NCBI RefSeq assembly: GCF_000090795.2
Contig: NW_003546566.1
Location: 87,158-110,636, forward strand
Length of the DNA: 23,479 nucleotides
Origin: Amphimedon queenslandica
Lineage: Eukaryota; Porifera; Demospongiae; Haplosclerida; Niphatidae
Reading direction: 5' to 3'
Each line of letters starts with the position of its first letter. Positions within the stretch are counted from its first letter, which is position 1. Shown one piece after another: positions 1 through 8,905 of this stretch. The position numbers were made by a program, and so were the translations under genes. Under the pieces are notes generated by a model that was not told the DNA's origin, did not search any database, and saw only the letters and a list, made by a program, of their open reading frames with translations.

Positions 1-302
1 TAAGGGACAACGCCATTAGGCCACAGGAAATACGAGTGATTTCTAACAAGATTTTGTGGCCCACCAAAATCACTGGTCCTCTCAATCTGTGCCCGCTGTC
101 CAGGGAGTAGCTTGATATCTCCTTCCCACAGAGTTACATCTAGTCATTAAAAGAACACACAATGCAAATCATGTGTTGCACATTATGTTTGCCTACTTTT
201 TCTTGCATTGATGTCAGCCTCTGTCTCACTGCTAGTACTGGCAATAGCACTCAAGCCCCACTGCAGTAAAATGAATCCAAGTACTAAGAAATATCCCTTC
301 AT
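1..302 (-). CDS. Astacin-family zinc metalloprotease, 5' part only
   Basis: Two exons are visible: 302-197 and 139-1, the second cut by the window edge. Exon 1 starts at ATG 302-300 and encodes a signal peptide (MKGYFLVLGFILLQWGLSAI, then AS), followed by a short polar stretch. Donor GTAGGC lies at 196; the acceptor AG is at 141-140. Exon 2 restores the frame (AAT) and contains WEGDI, which matches the astacin propeptide FxGD motif whose Asp caps the active-site zinc in the zymogen. It then has RNHSYFLWPNGVVPY, the typical start of the mature astacin domain. The zinc-binding HExxHxxGxxH helix would lie to the left, outside the window, so activity cannot be judged. Known family role: secreted zymogen protease acting on extracellular matrix, hatching envelopes or prey proteins. 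The family call is strong; the specific subfamily is not determined. Confidence 0.85.
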
Positions 303-964
303 CTTTCACTTAAGATTATGAATTTTTTTCCTGCAATGCTACACTTAGAGATACATTTTACTTTTATAGTTTTACGGAAGCCATGCAGCAAAAGTGGATA
401 TGAGAGCATGGCTTTCACATTTTCACACTCAAATTACTTCTTATTCACAAAGTGTGTAATAGTACATGCACATATTACATCATTTTCATATGTAATGTGA
501 AGCCACTAGTTTGATTTAATTAATGCATTGAATATACACGTATAAGAGCAAGTACTCATACAGTACTGTATGTGGGCATATACTCATCATCGTCCCACAA
601 AACATGTGGTCTTTCTTTAGTATGATTACGTGGCGCCACTCTCTGTGGTTGTGGATACCATTAAAAGTCGATAGTACGTGAAGTAGTAGTAACATCATTT
701 AGAGTTTACCCACACACGTCATTTCCTAAAGATACTAATATTTATACCAACGCATTCAGTGACACATTGTGCAACATACACCAGTAACAATTCTTATCTC
801 TGTAAGAACATATCTTAGCAACTACCACAAACAAATTAAGAAATACACTCAATATTATGTACATTACATACTATTAGAATCAGATCTCAAGTCATTTATC
901 ATTTTTATAATTTCAAAAGTATTATCAATAATAATATTATTAATGGTGTCTAAACAACAGGTGT
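303..964. other. Intergenic: astacin 5' flank and RPL36 3' flank
   Basis: About 660 bp between two genes on the minus strand. It is AT-rich and should hold the RPL36 3' UTR and the promoter of the astacin-like gene. Only short open frames without splice-consistent partners occur here. No canonical AATAAA was seen on the minus strand just after the RPL36 stop; AATAAT runs occur around 925-945. Confidence 0.5.
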
Positions 965-1752
965 TTAAGATGTACCACTTGCTGCAGCTGTGCCGGCTGC
1001 GTGCTGAGCTTTTCTTAGTTGCTGGAGATATTTCTGCATTTCTTCTCTCTTCTTTTTAGCACGACGATGAGTTCCCAGCTACAAAACAAGAGATCAGATG
1101 AATGCAAAGACCTAATCTAATTTAATGGCCACACAAACAGAAAACACACAAGATAGTTTTTCAGCTGAAGAACTCTTAACATATGCCACTCTAAAGTCAG
1201 TTGATAGAAGGATTGCACTTGTATATGTAAAGATTGATCCACTCAAACTAGATGTAGGTGGATAAGCCACATCAAAGTGATCATGGGATATCAAGTGAAC
1301 CCATTTACTCCCGACATGTAGGCTCTTCTCCTATCAATTACACCCATGATATCTACACTAGCTCTCACCATACTTTATAATACTAAATACTTAAAAAATA
1401 CCCTTATTATAGTGGGCGTGGCTAGGATAATGACGTCATACACCCACCCCTTTAATTAAATATTATAATCCTTACCCTCCTTTTGGCAAATTTGAGAGCT
1501 CTCTTATCTTTCTGGACCTTTAATAACTCGACCATTCTCTTCTCGTAAGGTGCCAACCCGCAAACCTCTTTCACAATCTCTCGAACAAATTTTACTCGCT
1601 TCCCAAGCCTCTGTAATAAAAATAATTAATTTAAAAATAAATCATAGATATCAACCTACCCCTTTCATGGAGGAGGGTCTGGTTTTCTTAGCAATGGGGG
1701 TAACCTTCTTCCCCTTTTTAAGCCCAACGCACATTTCATGTTGGATCCCCAT
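965..1752 (-). CDS. RPL36: 60S ribosomal protein L36 (eL36)
   Basis: Three phase-0 exons: 1752-1660, 1610-1476 and 1078-965 (stop TAA 967-965), giving 113 aa against about 105 in vertebrates. The N-terminus [20 protein letters not shown] matches the eL36 start, and exon 2 carries the family signature [11 protein letters not shown] followed by [12 protein letters not shown]. Exon 3 gives [20 protein letters not shown]. The extra length is an Ala/Gly/Ser-rich C-terminal tail after the conserved end. eL36 is a basic protein of the large cytosolic ribosomal subunit. On the minus strand a pyrimidine run, CTCTTTCTTTTTC (1773-1761), lies just before the start codon and looks like a 5'-TOP transcription start, which would place the gene under mTOR/LARP1 control; that is inference. 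It is head-to-head with CCT3. No convincing intronic snoRNA was found. Confidence 0.96.
1431..1438. promoter_or_regulatory. CRE-like palindrome in RPL36 intron 2
   Basis: TGACGTCA is a perfect CREB/ATF consensus octamer inside the second intron of RPL36. A single 8-bp match may be chance; no other support is visible. Confidence 0.25.
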
Positions 1753-1837
1753 ATTGTCCTGAAAAAGAAAGAGCCTCGTGGTCAACTTCTGCGCATGCGC
1801 AGAGCCAAGACCACGTGCTCCTTCTCCAATTCCCAAA
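1753..1837. promoter_or_regulatory. Bidirectional RPL36/CCT3 promoter with NRF1 palindrome
   Basis: Only 85 bp separate the divergent start codons of RPL36 (minus) and CCT3 (plus). At 1788-1803 lies TCTGCGCATGCGCAGA, a perfect 16-bp palindrome containing the NRF1 consensus (YGCGCAYGCGCR). A CACGTG E-box (MYC/USF/MAX type) follows at 1812-1817. A TOP-like pyrimidine tract for RPL36 is at 1773-1761. No TATA box is seen. The arrangement implies co-regulation of a ribosomal protein and a chaperonin subunit. The sites are seen directly; factor binding is inferred. Confidence 0.8.
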
Positions 1838-4800
1838 ATGCAAGCAGGTCCCATTTTAGTTCTCAGTAAGTTCTAATTGATAATAAGTGATGAATACTAA
1901 TTGATTACTTTTTATAGATCAGTCCACTAAACGTGAGACTGGCAGGAAAGCACAGCTGAGCAATATACAGGCAGGGAAGGTGGGTGGACCATATATAATT
2001 AATTAATGTTAATTATCATATTTATTCAGACAATAGCAGACGTTATAAGAACATGTCTTGGACCAAGAGCCATGCTAAAGGTACGGTATAAATTAACATC
2101 TCATTATGGGTGTGGTTGCGATGTAATTAATATTGATGCCACGCCTCTTTAAAATAATTAATTTTCACCTCATTAAAATTAATAATATTTTAATATTTAA
2201 TAATAAAAGTAATTATTGAATATATTTTAGATGTTAATGGACCCAATGGGTGGTATTGTAATGACTAATGATGGCAATGCTATACTTCGTGAGGTAAGAG
2301 TTACAATTCCCCCAGCATTAAGATCAAATATTTATGCTTCTTTCCTTTCAGATTCAAGTCCAGAACCCAGCTGCAAAGACAATGATTGAAATAAGCAGAA
2401 CACAAGATGAGGAGGTTGGGGACGGTACAACATCAGTCATTATTCTAGGTAAGATGGAATGGAACATTATATTAAATTTATCATTACTCGTATCTCTTCT
2501 CTTATACCTTTCTCTTTTCTTTTATTTGTCCTCTCTCTCTCCCCCTCTCTCTCTCTCTCTCCCCCTCTTTCTTGACTTTTCTCTTCTCTGTAGCTGGTGA
2601 AGTGTTGTCAGTGGCTGAGCCATTCCTTGCCCAGCAGATTCATCCAACTGTTATTATCAGTGCATTTAGACAAGCACTGGAAGATATGATTAATTATGCA
2701 AAGGATAAGATCAGGTATTCCTTATATTAGTTATAACATCTTTGTATGTAGAATAAAACAATTAATGTGTACAATTTTTCTACTAAGTGTATCAAAATGT
2801 TCTTAATTACTGTAGTTAGATAAAAGCCGTTAAGTGTGTAAAATATTTGCTCAGTACTTTTCATAAGCACCTGTTGGTTACCAGGGTGATCATTTTCCCA
2901 CCTGCTAATCCAACAAGACTCATACCTACTAGTGATGGGGAATAGACTGAGTGGATCAGATATGCTTGAGCTCAGACCTCATCTTGAAGGATTTGAGCCA
3001 GAGTCACTGAGCAGGGTAATATGGGACGCCATCAAGCAGGTCGGAGTTGATGACAAGTATGAGGGATTTGGCATTCACTTTGAGGGAGACTCTGTTACTT
3101 TTTGGGACAGCGACGGGCTAGAGCAACTGCCACGATTAGCATTCCTTCAAATACTGGAACTGATAGCGAAGACCACGCTAGAGAGTTACAACCAGTTATA
3201 CGGCATCAAGAAATCCTCGCCGACCCTGCAACTAGAACTGGCTCTTGATAACTTGAGTAAAGAGATAAGACAGTTAGAGTTGATCCAAGATCCTCAAGAA
3301 ATGTATGATAGTCTGGACTCTATTCCTACTAATCCTTCTGCCCCTCATCAAACCAACCGTTCCTCTGTCGTTGAACTGATTCGTGTTAGACGAGGCTCCT
3401 GTGCTTGGTTTACTGCTGAAGGTAGCGAAGAGGATAAACCCAATCAACACGGGAGCAGCAGAGCCCTTGATGGAGGAAGGAGCATGACTAGTACTAGCAA
3501 CATAGGAAAAGGTTTAAGGAAGTCTCCTTCAAGAGACGATCCCAAGCCATCCAGTGCCAGCCCTCAGTTCTTAACAGTTGAGAGGCAATGGAGGGACGCC
3601 AGTGATTATCCTCACCGTAAGAAAGGGAGTGAGAGATCTCGTAGGAATAGTCTGGTTGGTATAGAGGGTATCGTTGAGAGGATGCCCGAGTTGAGATCCC
3701 GCTATGAGAAGAGTCTTCACAGTCCTGTGGATGATAGGCTCGGCCGAGTGAGGAATAAAATGCAGAGTCTCACGTTTTTATTCTCACCAGTCAAGAAGAA
3801 CAGCGAGGGGACGTGGGCATCTGCTGTTGAGATGACTAGCGATTATCAATGACTAATTATTTCACTATTAGTAGTACTACTTGTACATGCATGATAACTA
3901 TTATTAGATTTAAGTGTCTTTACATTTGAATGTATTATTTAGAAACAGTATTTATCAATGTTTCAAGATTTTTATTTTTAATTGCTTAATGAGAGAAAAG
4001 TTTTTGTTGTTCAAAGTTTCTCATATTCTACTCCAATTTTTGATACCCAAAACTATGGAGCAGAATTAACTTTAAAACTTTTTTACATTATTATAATAGT
4101 GTATTAGAAAATTTAATGTTCTTAGTTCAAGTTGTAACATGTAGCGTATTTCTATGTGCTTAGCTACTTACTATATGCGACCATAATTGACAAAAGGTCC
4201 TTATGGCGGATAGGAAAATTGGTCTTTATAGCCTAAAGAATCCAACTTCCTAAGCTCCATTTATTATAAAATTACTCCAGAAGATGCAAAAAGTTACTAT
4301 GTAACTTTTAGAAACAATTGTTGACTAACAGAACACTCACAGGTTGAAATTTTTCATTATAATGATGAATTTAAAAATCCGCCATAAGGTACCTTTTGTC
4401 AATTATGGTCACATATTCTTAAAACTACTACATTGTCATGTATTAAGTATTTCATTCTCTCTCTTCCTTTTCTCATAATACAAACTCTTTAGTGTTGAAG
4501 TTGATGTCAGTAATCGTGATGAGATGCTCAAGATTGTCAAGAGTGCCATTGGAACTAAATTCATACGCAACTGGTCTGACCTGGCCTGTGACATAGCAAT
4601 GAGAGCAGTTCAGACTGTTGTGATTGATAAGGGAGACCGGAAAGAGATTGATATTAAAAGATATGTCAAAGTAGAGAAGGTACAATATATGTACTTGTAC
4701 ATAGCAATTGTGACACAGTATGGCATATATGTATGTGACTATAGCTTGTATCAAAGCAGGATTTCCCACAAAGCATGTGAAGTGAGCTGACAAGCATTAT

Positions 4801-7800
4801 AATAATAGTATGTAAGGCAACTTCAAAAATTCATAAAAAATCCAATTTTGATCGGAATCAGCTCAAACTTTCTACACAGCTTAAGAACATGTATATGTAT
4901 CAGAAAAAATTATAAAAATGAAGAATTCTCTCCTAGTCATTTTTGGCGAAATTTGGCCAAAATCCCTGTACTATAGCACAGGGACTTTGACTCGATTTTT
5001 GAGTAACTTTAAAAATTCATAAAAAATCCACACTTGATCGGAATCAGCTCAAACTTTCTGCACAACATAAGAACATGTATATGTATAAGAAAAAAATATA
5101 TAAATGGAGAATTCTCTTTTTTGCCATTTTTGATTAAACTTGGCTGTATAATAGTACAGGGTCTTTGAAGCACCTTGAGCCTGTGTATTGTGCGATATGG
5201 AGTGCTAATTAATTCTTTTAATGCATTGTAGATACCTGGAGAGAGTACAGAGGAGAGTGAAGTACTCCAAGGTGTTATGTTCAATAAAGACGTGACACAC
5301 CCTAAGATGAGACGAAGGATAGAGAACCCAAGGATTGTACTACTGGACTGTAACCTTGAATATAAGAAAGGAGAGAGCCAAGTAAGAGGAAGGGGGAGAG
5401 AGAGGGGGGAGGAAAGATGAAGAGAAAGAGAGAGAAAGAAATTAAGAAAGATGGAGAGAAAGAGAGAAATGATGTTGTAAGGGAAGAATGGAAGAGAAAA
5501 GAATCTGTCCTGTTTTTTAGAAGAAGTTTCTTCTCCTCTAGACTAATGTTGAGCTGTCCGGTGAAATGGATTTCAATCGTCTCCTACAACTAGAGGAAGA
5601 GTATATTGAGAAGATGTGCAATGAAATAATAGCAGTCAAACCTGACCTTGTCATCACAGAGAAAGGAGTATCGGGTCAGTCAATGTTTAATAATGATTCC
5701 CATTTGTATCACTAACAGAGAATTCTCCATTTATATTATTTCTGATGCATATATCATGTACTTGGTCTTTTGTTGTGTAAAAATTTTGAGTTGATTTGGA
5801 TTAAAATTGTATTTTTTAAATTAAAAAAGTGACTTAATTAACATGTAATAATTATCATTATTCAGATCTTGCTCAGCACTACTTGTCAAAGAGCAATATC
5901 ACTGCTATACGTCGAGTCCGTAAAACCGACAACAACAGAATAGCAAGAGTCTGTGGGGCGACCATTGTGAACCGCACGGACGAGCTAAAGGAGGAAGACG
6001 TGGGAACTGGTTGTGGTCTGTTCGAAGTGAAGAAGATTGGGGACGAGTATTTCACTTACCTGATCGACTGCAAGAATCCTCAAGCTTGTACTATTGTATT
6101 GAGGGGAGCCAGTAAAGACATTCTTGCTGAGGTATTTTTGTGGTTTGTTAGTTAATGATATTCATTGCTTACATAATTAACCAGTCAGGCAACCCACAAT
6201 GCTATCATGAGGTTTTAGCAGTATTTAAACTCATAGCTGTATGTGAGATGCTAACCTTGTTCTTTGTGTATTGTTGTGCCCAAGCACAAAATTTTTGGAA
6301 GGACTTTGAGGTCCTGCCTTTGTGCTTATTGCTAAGATAATAAAAATTATTTTGTTCAAGTATCTCTAATGTGTCTCTTCAGATAGAGATTGGCAAATTA
6401 AGAAATTTGTGATTGATTCTGATTCCAAATACTTTTGAGACCGGAATCAATGGAATGGAATACCGAGTCCGAGTACTAAATCCATGCATGCGCAAAACCA
6501 CGTGTTATCTATTACAGCACTAAAATGCAATAATAATGAATAATTAATGTGTTAACTATTATTGGTGTGGCTTAATTTGGAATCGTTTCAAATGATTCCC
6601 ACTTCTCTTTTGATATACAATGTAAGTATGATTCCATTCACTACTTCATACACAGGCAACTTGTTGCTAGCAAAATTTGTAGTTACTTTGATCTTGTAAG
6701 TAACATGTTGCTAAGAATAGAACAGCCTTTTGTTTCTGGCAAAATGTTGCTTACAAATCAAAGTAACCACAAATGTTACAAGCAACAAGTTGCCTGTGTA
6801 GAAGGCCTTTATACATATGGTACTAGTATGTTCATTTTCATTAGATGGAGCGTAATCTTCAAGATGCTATGCAGGTGATCCGTAATGTTATTATTAATCC
6901 TCGTCTTGTTCCTGGGGGTGGAGCCTTTGAGATGGCACTAGCTCAGATGGTCAACGAAAAGGCCAAGGTACCTAATATATACAAGGAACTAAATATATGA
7001 TATACCTTGAAACCATTTATAATTATGTTATGTGTTGTTGTGTACTAATTCAATTGCTGATTTTAGTTAGAGATCTTTATTCAATAGTGATCACTTCCTT
7101 TACTTTATAGAGTGTGGCTGGTGTACAGCAATGGCCTTATAAAGCAGTTGGTAAAGCACTGGAAGTTATTCCCTGTACTCTGATACAGAACTGTGGAGCA
7201 AGTACCATCAGGACTCTAACACAACTAAGAGTTAGTCCATATAAGTGGTTTTTTCGAGGGAATTATATTTTGCGAAATCTACTAAAATTTCAATTCACAG
7301 ATTTTAATTTCGTGAATTCTACCACGTGGTGCCATCTGAGTACCATATTAAATTGATTTTTGTGGATTTTATTTTCGCAAATTAGGAAGGAATCCACCAA
7401 ATTTGCAACCTTTGAAAAACCACTTATATACAGTACCTCCTCACACGTCGGAACTTATTAACATTTTTTGCCATATTAGCCATTACATGCATCATTAAAT
7501 ATGTATTATACTTGTATAATAAAGCAAGGAATCTATTAATTAATATGTTTATGCTTACTGTAATAATAACAGTACCGTATTTATAAACATGCTGTACATG
7601 TATTTATACTGCAGTCATACTTGTGTCATTTTGATGCTTGGCAGCATAACTATAATTATTAAGTGACAGTGAAGCAGTATTACTATGACACTAAGCCTTT
7701 ATATGCAAGCATAACATTGTTAATAGATGCACTCTCCTTCCTGTTGATCCTTCAGTTTATGAGATTAAAGCTGAGAATTATTAAACTGATGAGATTACAA

Positions 7801-8313
7801 ACGAGTTTTATTATGTCTCTAATGTCATTGTTTAATTTGGTACCTCTTGATCATTGTAGGCAAAGCAGGCAACAAGTGGCGGTCATACGTGGGGGATTGA
7901 TGGTAACACTGGGAATATTGTGGATATGAATGAGCTGGGAGTGTGGGACCCTTTAGCTGTTAAGGAGCAGACACTAAAGACTGCTATTGAGGTGAATAAT
8001 AGGGAAGATAATATCATATTGAAGGATAGTGAAAAGGAGACAAAGAGAGAGGGAGGAGGGATGAGAGGAAGGGGAGGGAGAGAGAGAAAGAAAGAAAGAA
8101 GTATTGAAGAAAAAGATAAGCAATATAGGATAATTAGCATTATCAATTATAAGTATATATACATGTACACTAATACATTGAGTTTATACTTGTATTATGT
8201 TTTTTTTTTCATGCCTCTAGACTGCAATCCTGTTGTTACGTATTGATGACATCGTCTCTGGTAGCAAGAAGAGCAAGGAAGAAGGAGGAGGTGGTATAGC
8301 CCCTGAACAATGA
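1838..8313 (+). CDS. CCT3: T-complex protein 1 subunit gamma (CCT3 chaperonin)
   Basis: Fourteen exons: 1838-1865, 1918-1979, 2030-2080, 2231-2293, 2352-2448, 2594-2714, 4493-4679, 5232-5381, 5542-5674, 5866-6131, 6845-6967, 7111-7230, 7860-7991, 8221-8313 (stop TGA 8311-8313). They sum to 541 aa, close to the usual 545. CCT3 is one of eight subunits of the cytosolic TRiC/CCT ring that folds actin, tubulin and WD-repeat proteins with ATP. Visible group II chaperonin motifs: [10 protein letters not shown] at about 59-68, nucleotide-binding GDGTT at 91-95, GGG at 410-412 and NCGAST at 454-459. DNNRIAR and DVGTG in exon 10 are typical of the gamma subunit. The C-terminus is a Gly-rich tail ([11 protein letters not shown]). 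Intron 6 (2715-4492) holds a nested gene; introns 7, 9, 10 and 12 hold repeats. All key ATPase motifs are intact. Confidence 0.97.
2530..2573 (+). repeat. CT-rich simple repeat in CCT3 intron 5
   Basis: A pyrimidine-only stretch of CT dinucleotides broken by CCCCC runs, just upstream of the acceptor of CCT3 exon 6. It can serve as an extended polypyrimidine tract. Confidence 0.7.
2935..3852 (+). CDS. Unrecognised single-exon gene nested in CCT3 intron 6
   Basis: A 305-codon open frame, ATG 2935 to TGA 3850-3852, lies wholly inside CCT3 intron 6 on the same strand. The in-frame GTG just before it is not a credible eukaryotic start. I do not recognise the family. The N-terminal half (about 1-125) looks globular, with an acidic region ([20 protein letters not shown]) followed by helices ([20 protein letters not shown] and [20 protein letters not shown]). 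The C-terminal half is Ser/Arg/Lys-rich, low in hydrophobics and probably disordered ([16 protein letters not shown]), ending in [17 protein letters not shown]. It has no signal peptide or membrane segment. Its base composition is visibly more GC-rich than the surrounding intron, which supports coding. It has no introns, unlike every complete neighbour, so it may be an old retrocopy or an exonised gene. It could instead be an alternative CCT3 terminal exon, but its frame does not join the chaperonin sensibly. Confidence 0.65.
   Translation: MGNRLSGSDMLELRPHLEGFEPESLSRVIWDAIKQVGVDDKYEGFGIHFEGDSVTFWDSDGLEQLPRLAFLQILELIAKTTLESYNQLYGIKKSSPTLQLELALDNLSKEIRQLELIQDPQEMYDSLDSIPTNPSAPHQTNRSSVVELIRVRRGSCAWFTAEGSEEDKPNQHGSSRALDGGRSMTSTSNIGKGLRKSPSRDDPKPSSASPQFLTVERQWRDASDYPHRKKGSERSRRNSLVGIEGIVERMPELRSRYEKSLHSPVDDRLGRVRNKMQSLTFLFSPVKKNSEGTWASAVEMTSDYQ
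4176..4413. mobile_element. MITE-like element with 35-bp-class inverted ends and TA flanks
   Basis: The left end (to 4210) and right end (from 4378) are inverted copies: TGCGACCATAATTGACAAAA against the reverse complement TGTGACCATAATTGACAAAA, continuing through GG, TACC or TCC, and TTATGGCGGA. The element is about 238 bp, has no coding capacity and is bounded by TA on both sides, as for Tc1/mariner-type target duplications. It lies in CCT3 intron 6, downstream of the nested gene. Confidence 0.75.
4815..5165 (+). repeat. Two tandem copies of a dispersed intron repeat (CCT3 intron 7)
   Basis: Copies begin near 4815 and 5002. Each has AATTCATAAAAAATCCA, then TTGATCGGAATCAGCTCAAA followed by CTTTCT, ACATGTATATGTAT and GAATTCTC. 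Related copies lie at 5718-5829 (inverted), 14411-14945 and 20063-20284 (inverted). No coding capacity or clean terminal repeats were recognised. Confidence 0.75.
5383..5478 (+). repeat. Purine-only GA-rich tract in CCT3 intron 8
   Basis: Starting just inside intron 8, the plus strand is almost purely A and G (GAGAGGGGGGAGGAAAG type). Such tracts can form triplex DNA or recruit purine-binding splicing proteins. A similar tract occupies intron 13. Confidence 0.6.
5718..5829 (-). repeat. Inverted, diverged copy of the intron-7 repeat (CCT3 intron 9)
   Basis: The reverse complement reads ATCCAAATCAACTCAAAATT, then TTTACACAACAAAAG and, further on, GCATCAGAAATAATATAAAT followed by GGAGAATTCTC. 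This parallels the 4815-5165 units, but in the opposite orientation. Confidence 0.65.
6651..6798. mobile_element. Short MITE-like element with about 44-bp inverted ends and TA flanks
   Basis: The left end CACAGGCAACTTGTTGCT continues through GTAGTTACTTTGAT and is mirrored by the right end (reverse complement CACAGGCAACTTGTTGCT, then GTGGTTACTTTGAT). TA dinucleotides flank both ends (6649-6650 and 6799-6800). The element is 148 bp, mostly stem, so an RNA copy would fold as a long hairpin. It lies in CCT3 intron 10. The 6385-6625 stretch before it is another AT-rich repeat-like region without coding capacity. Confidence 0.75.
7240..7428. mobile_element. MITE-like element, copy A (CCT3 intron 12)
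   Basis: Terminal inverted repeats TATAAGTGGTTTTTTCGA (left) and TATAAGTGGTTTTTCAA (right, reverse complement) bound about 189 bp of AT-rich sequence. The internal segments ATTCTACCACGTG and GAGTACCATATTAAATTGAT recur in the element at 17823-17995 in NARS1 intron 6. Confidence 0.75.
8021..8117 (+). repeat. GA-rich tract in CCT3 intron 13
   Basis: A near-continuous purine run (GAGAGGGAGGAGGGATGAGA type, with GAAA repeats) shortly after the exon 13 donor. It resembles the tract in intron 8. Confidence 0.6.
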
Positions 8314-8844
8314 TAGACTTCAACTCATTGTATTGTATTGTGTGGAAGGTGTTTTGTCAGTAGTAAAAATGTATTGATATCTGAAAATCATCTTGACAAA
8401 AAAGATTTTATACTTGTTATGAGATTGAAAAGTGCTTGATTATTGGCATATTTTTACTATTTCAGATTCACTTTTAAAATTCTTTTTTAATAGTCTTGTT
8501 TATAATACATTAAGGGTGTACATGTATTTGGCCCATCCTAACCACACACAGTGATGTATTGACTATCAGTTAGACACTTCAAGCAATACTCTTTAGTATG
8601 TTTCTTTATCTGTTTTTCTATTTACTATTGTGAATAATTCTGATTATGTTTATAATGCTGTACAAGCCACAACACTCCAGTGCTTATCTAAGTGTTAGTA
8701 CACAGATGCCTTTTAAAGGAAGGGACCGGCTCTAGTCTTGTATATGTCACTGAGAATGGCTTCATTAGTTTCATAATTCAACTACCAAATATCTCCTTAT
8801 AATTTGCAAAAGGTGTGTTTGCATGTAATTTAATTTGTAAAAGA

Positions 8845-8850
8845 AATAAA
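8845..8850 (+). terminator. Candidate CCT3 polyadenylation signal
   Basis: AATAAA on the plus strand, about 530 bp after the CCT3 stop. If it is used, the CCT3 3' UTR would end close to the 3' end of the opposing gene. A nearer non-canonical signal cannot be excluded. Confidence 0.35.
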
Positions 8851-8886
8851 ACAATTACTATACATTACACTAGTAGTATTGTTATT

Positions 8887-8892
8887 TTTATT
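8887..8892 (-). terminator. Candidate polyadenylation signal, synaptotagmin-like gene
   Basis: AATAAA on the minus strand, only 13 bases after the TAG stop at 8908-8906. It implies a very short 3' UTR. Confidence 0.5.
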
Positions 8893-8905
8893 GTTGTTTT
8901 TGTCA

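Larger units (their letters stand above)
8314..8905. other. Convergent 3' region between CCT3 and the synaptotagmin-like gene
   Basis: CCT3 (plus) and the synaptotagmin-like gene (minus) end toward each other across 592 bp. No coding exon was recognised. It should contain both 3' UTRs. The only canonical plus-strand AATAAA noticed is at 8845-8850; a minus-strand AATAAA is at 8892-8887. Confidence 0.55.

Noticed and set aside
769..1059. Plus-strand 96-codon frame overlapping RPL36 exon 3
   Set aside because: It is antisense to a conserved ribosomal protein exon and has no family resemblance.
1079..1475. Possible snoRNA in RPL36 intron 2
   Set aside because: Ribosomal-protein introns often host snoRNAs, but I found no paired C (RTGATGA) and D (CTGA) boxes at a sensible distance and no clear H/ACA hinge and tail.
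2334..2600. Plus-strand frame of 88 codons ending in Ser/Leu repeats
   Set aside because: It is CCT3 exon 5 read through its donor into the CT-rich intron.
2932..2934. GTG as start of the nested CCT3-intron gene
   Set aside because: Eukaryotic initiation at GTG is unlikely, and an ATG follows immediately at 2935.
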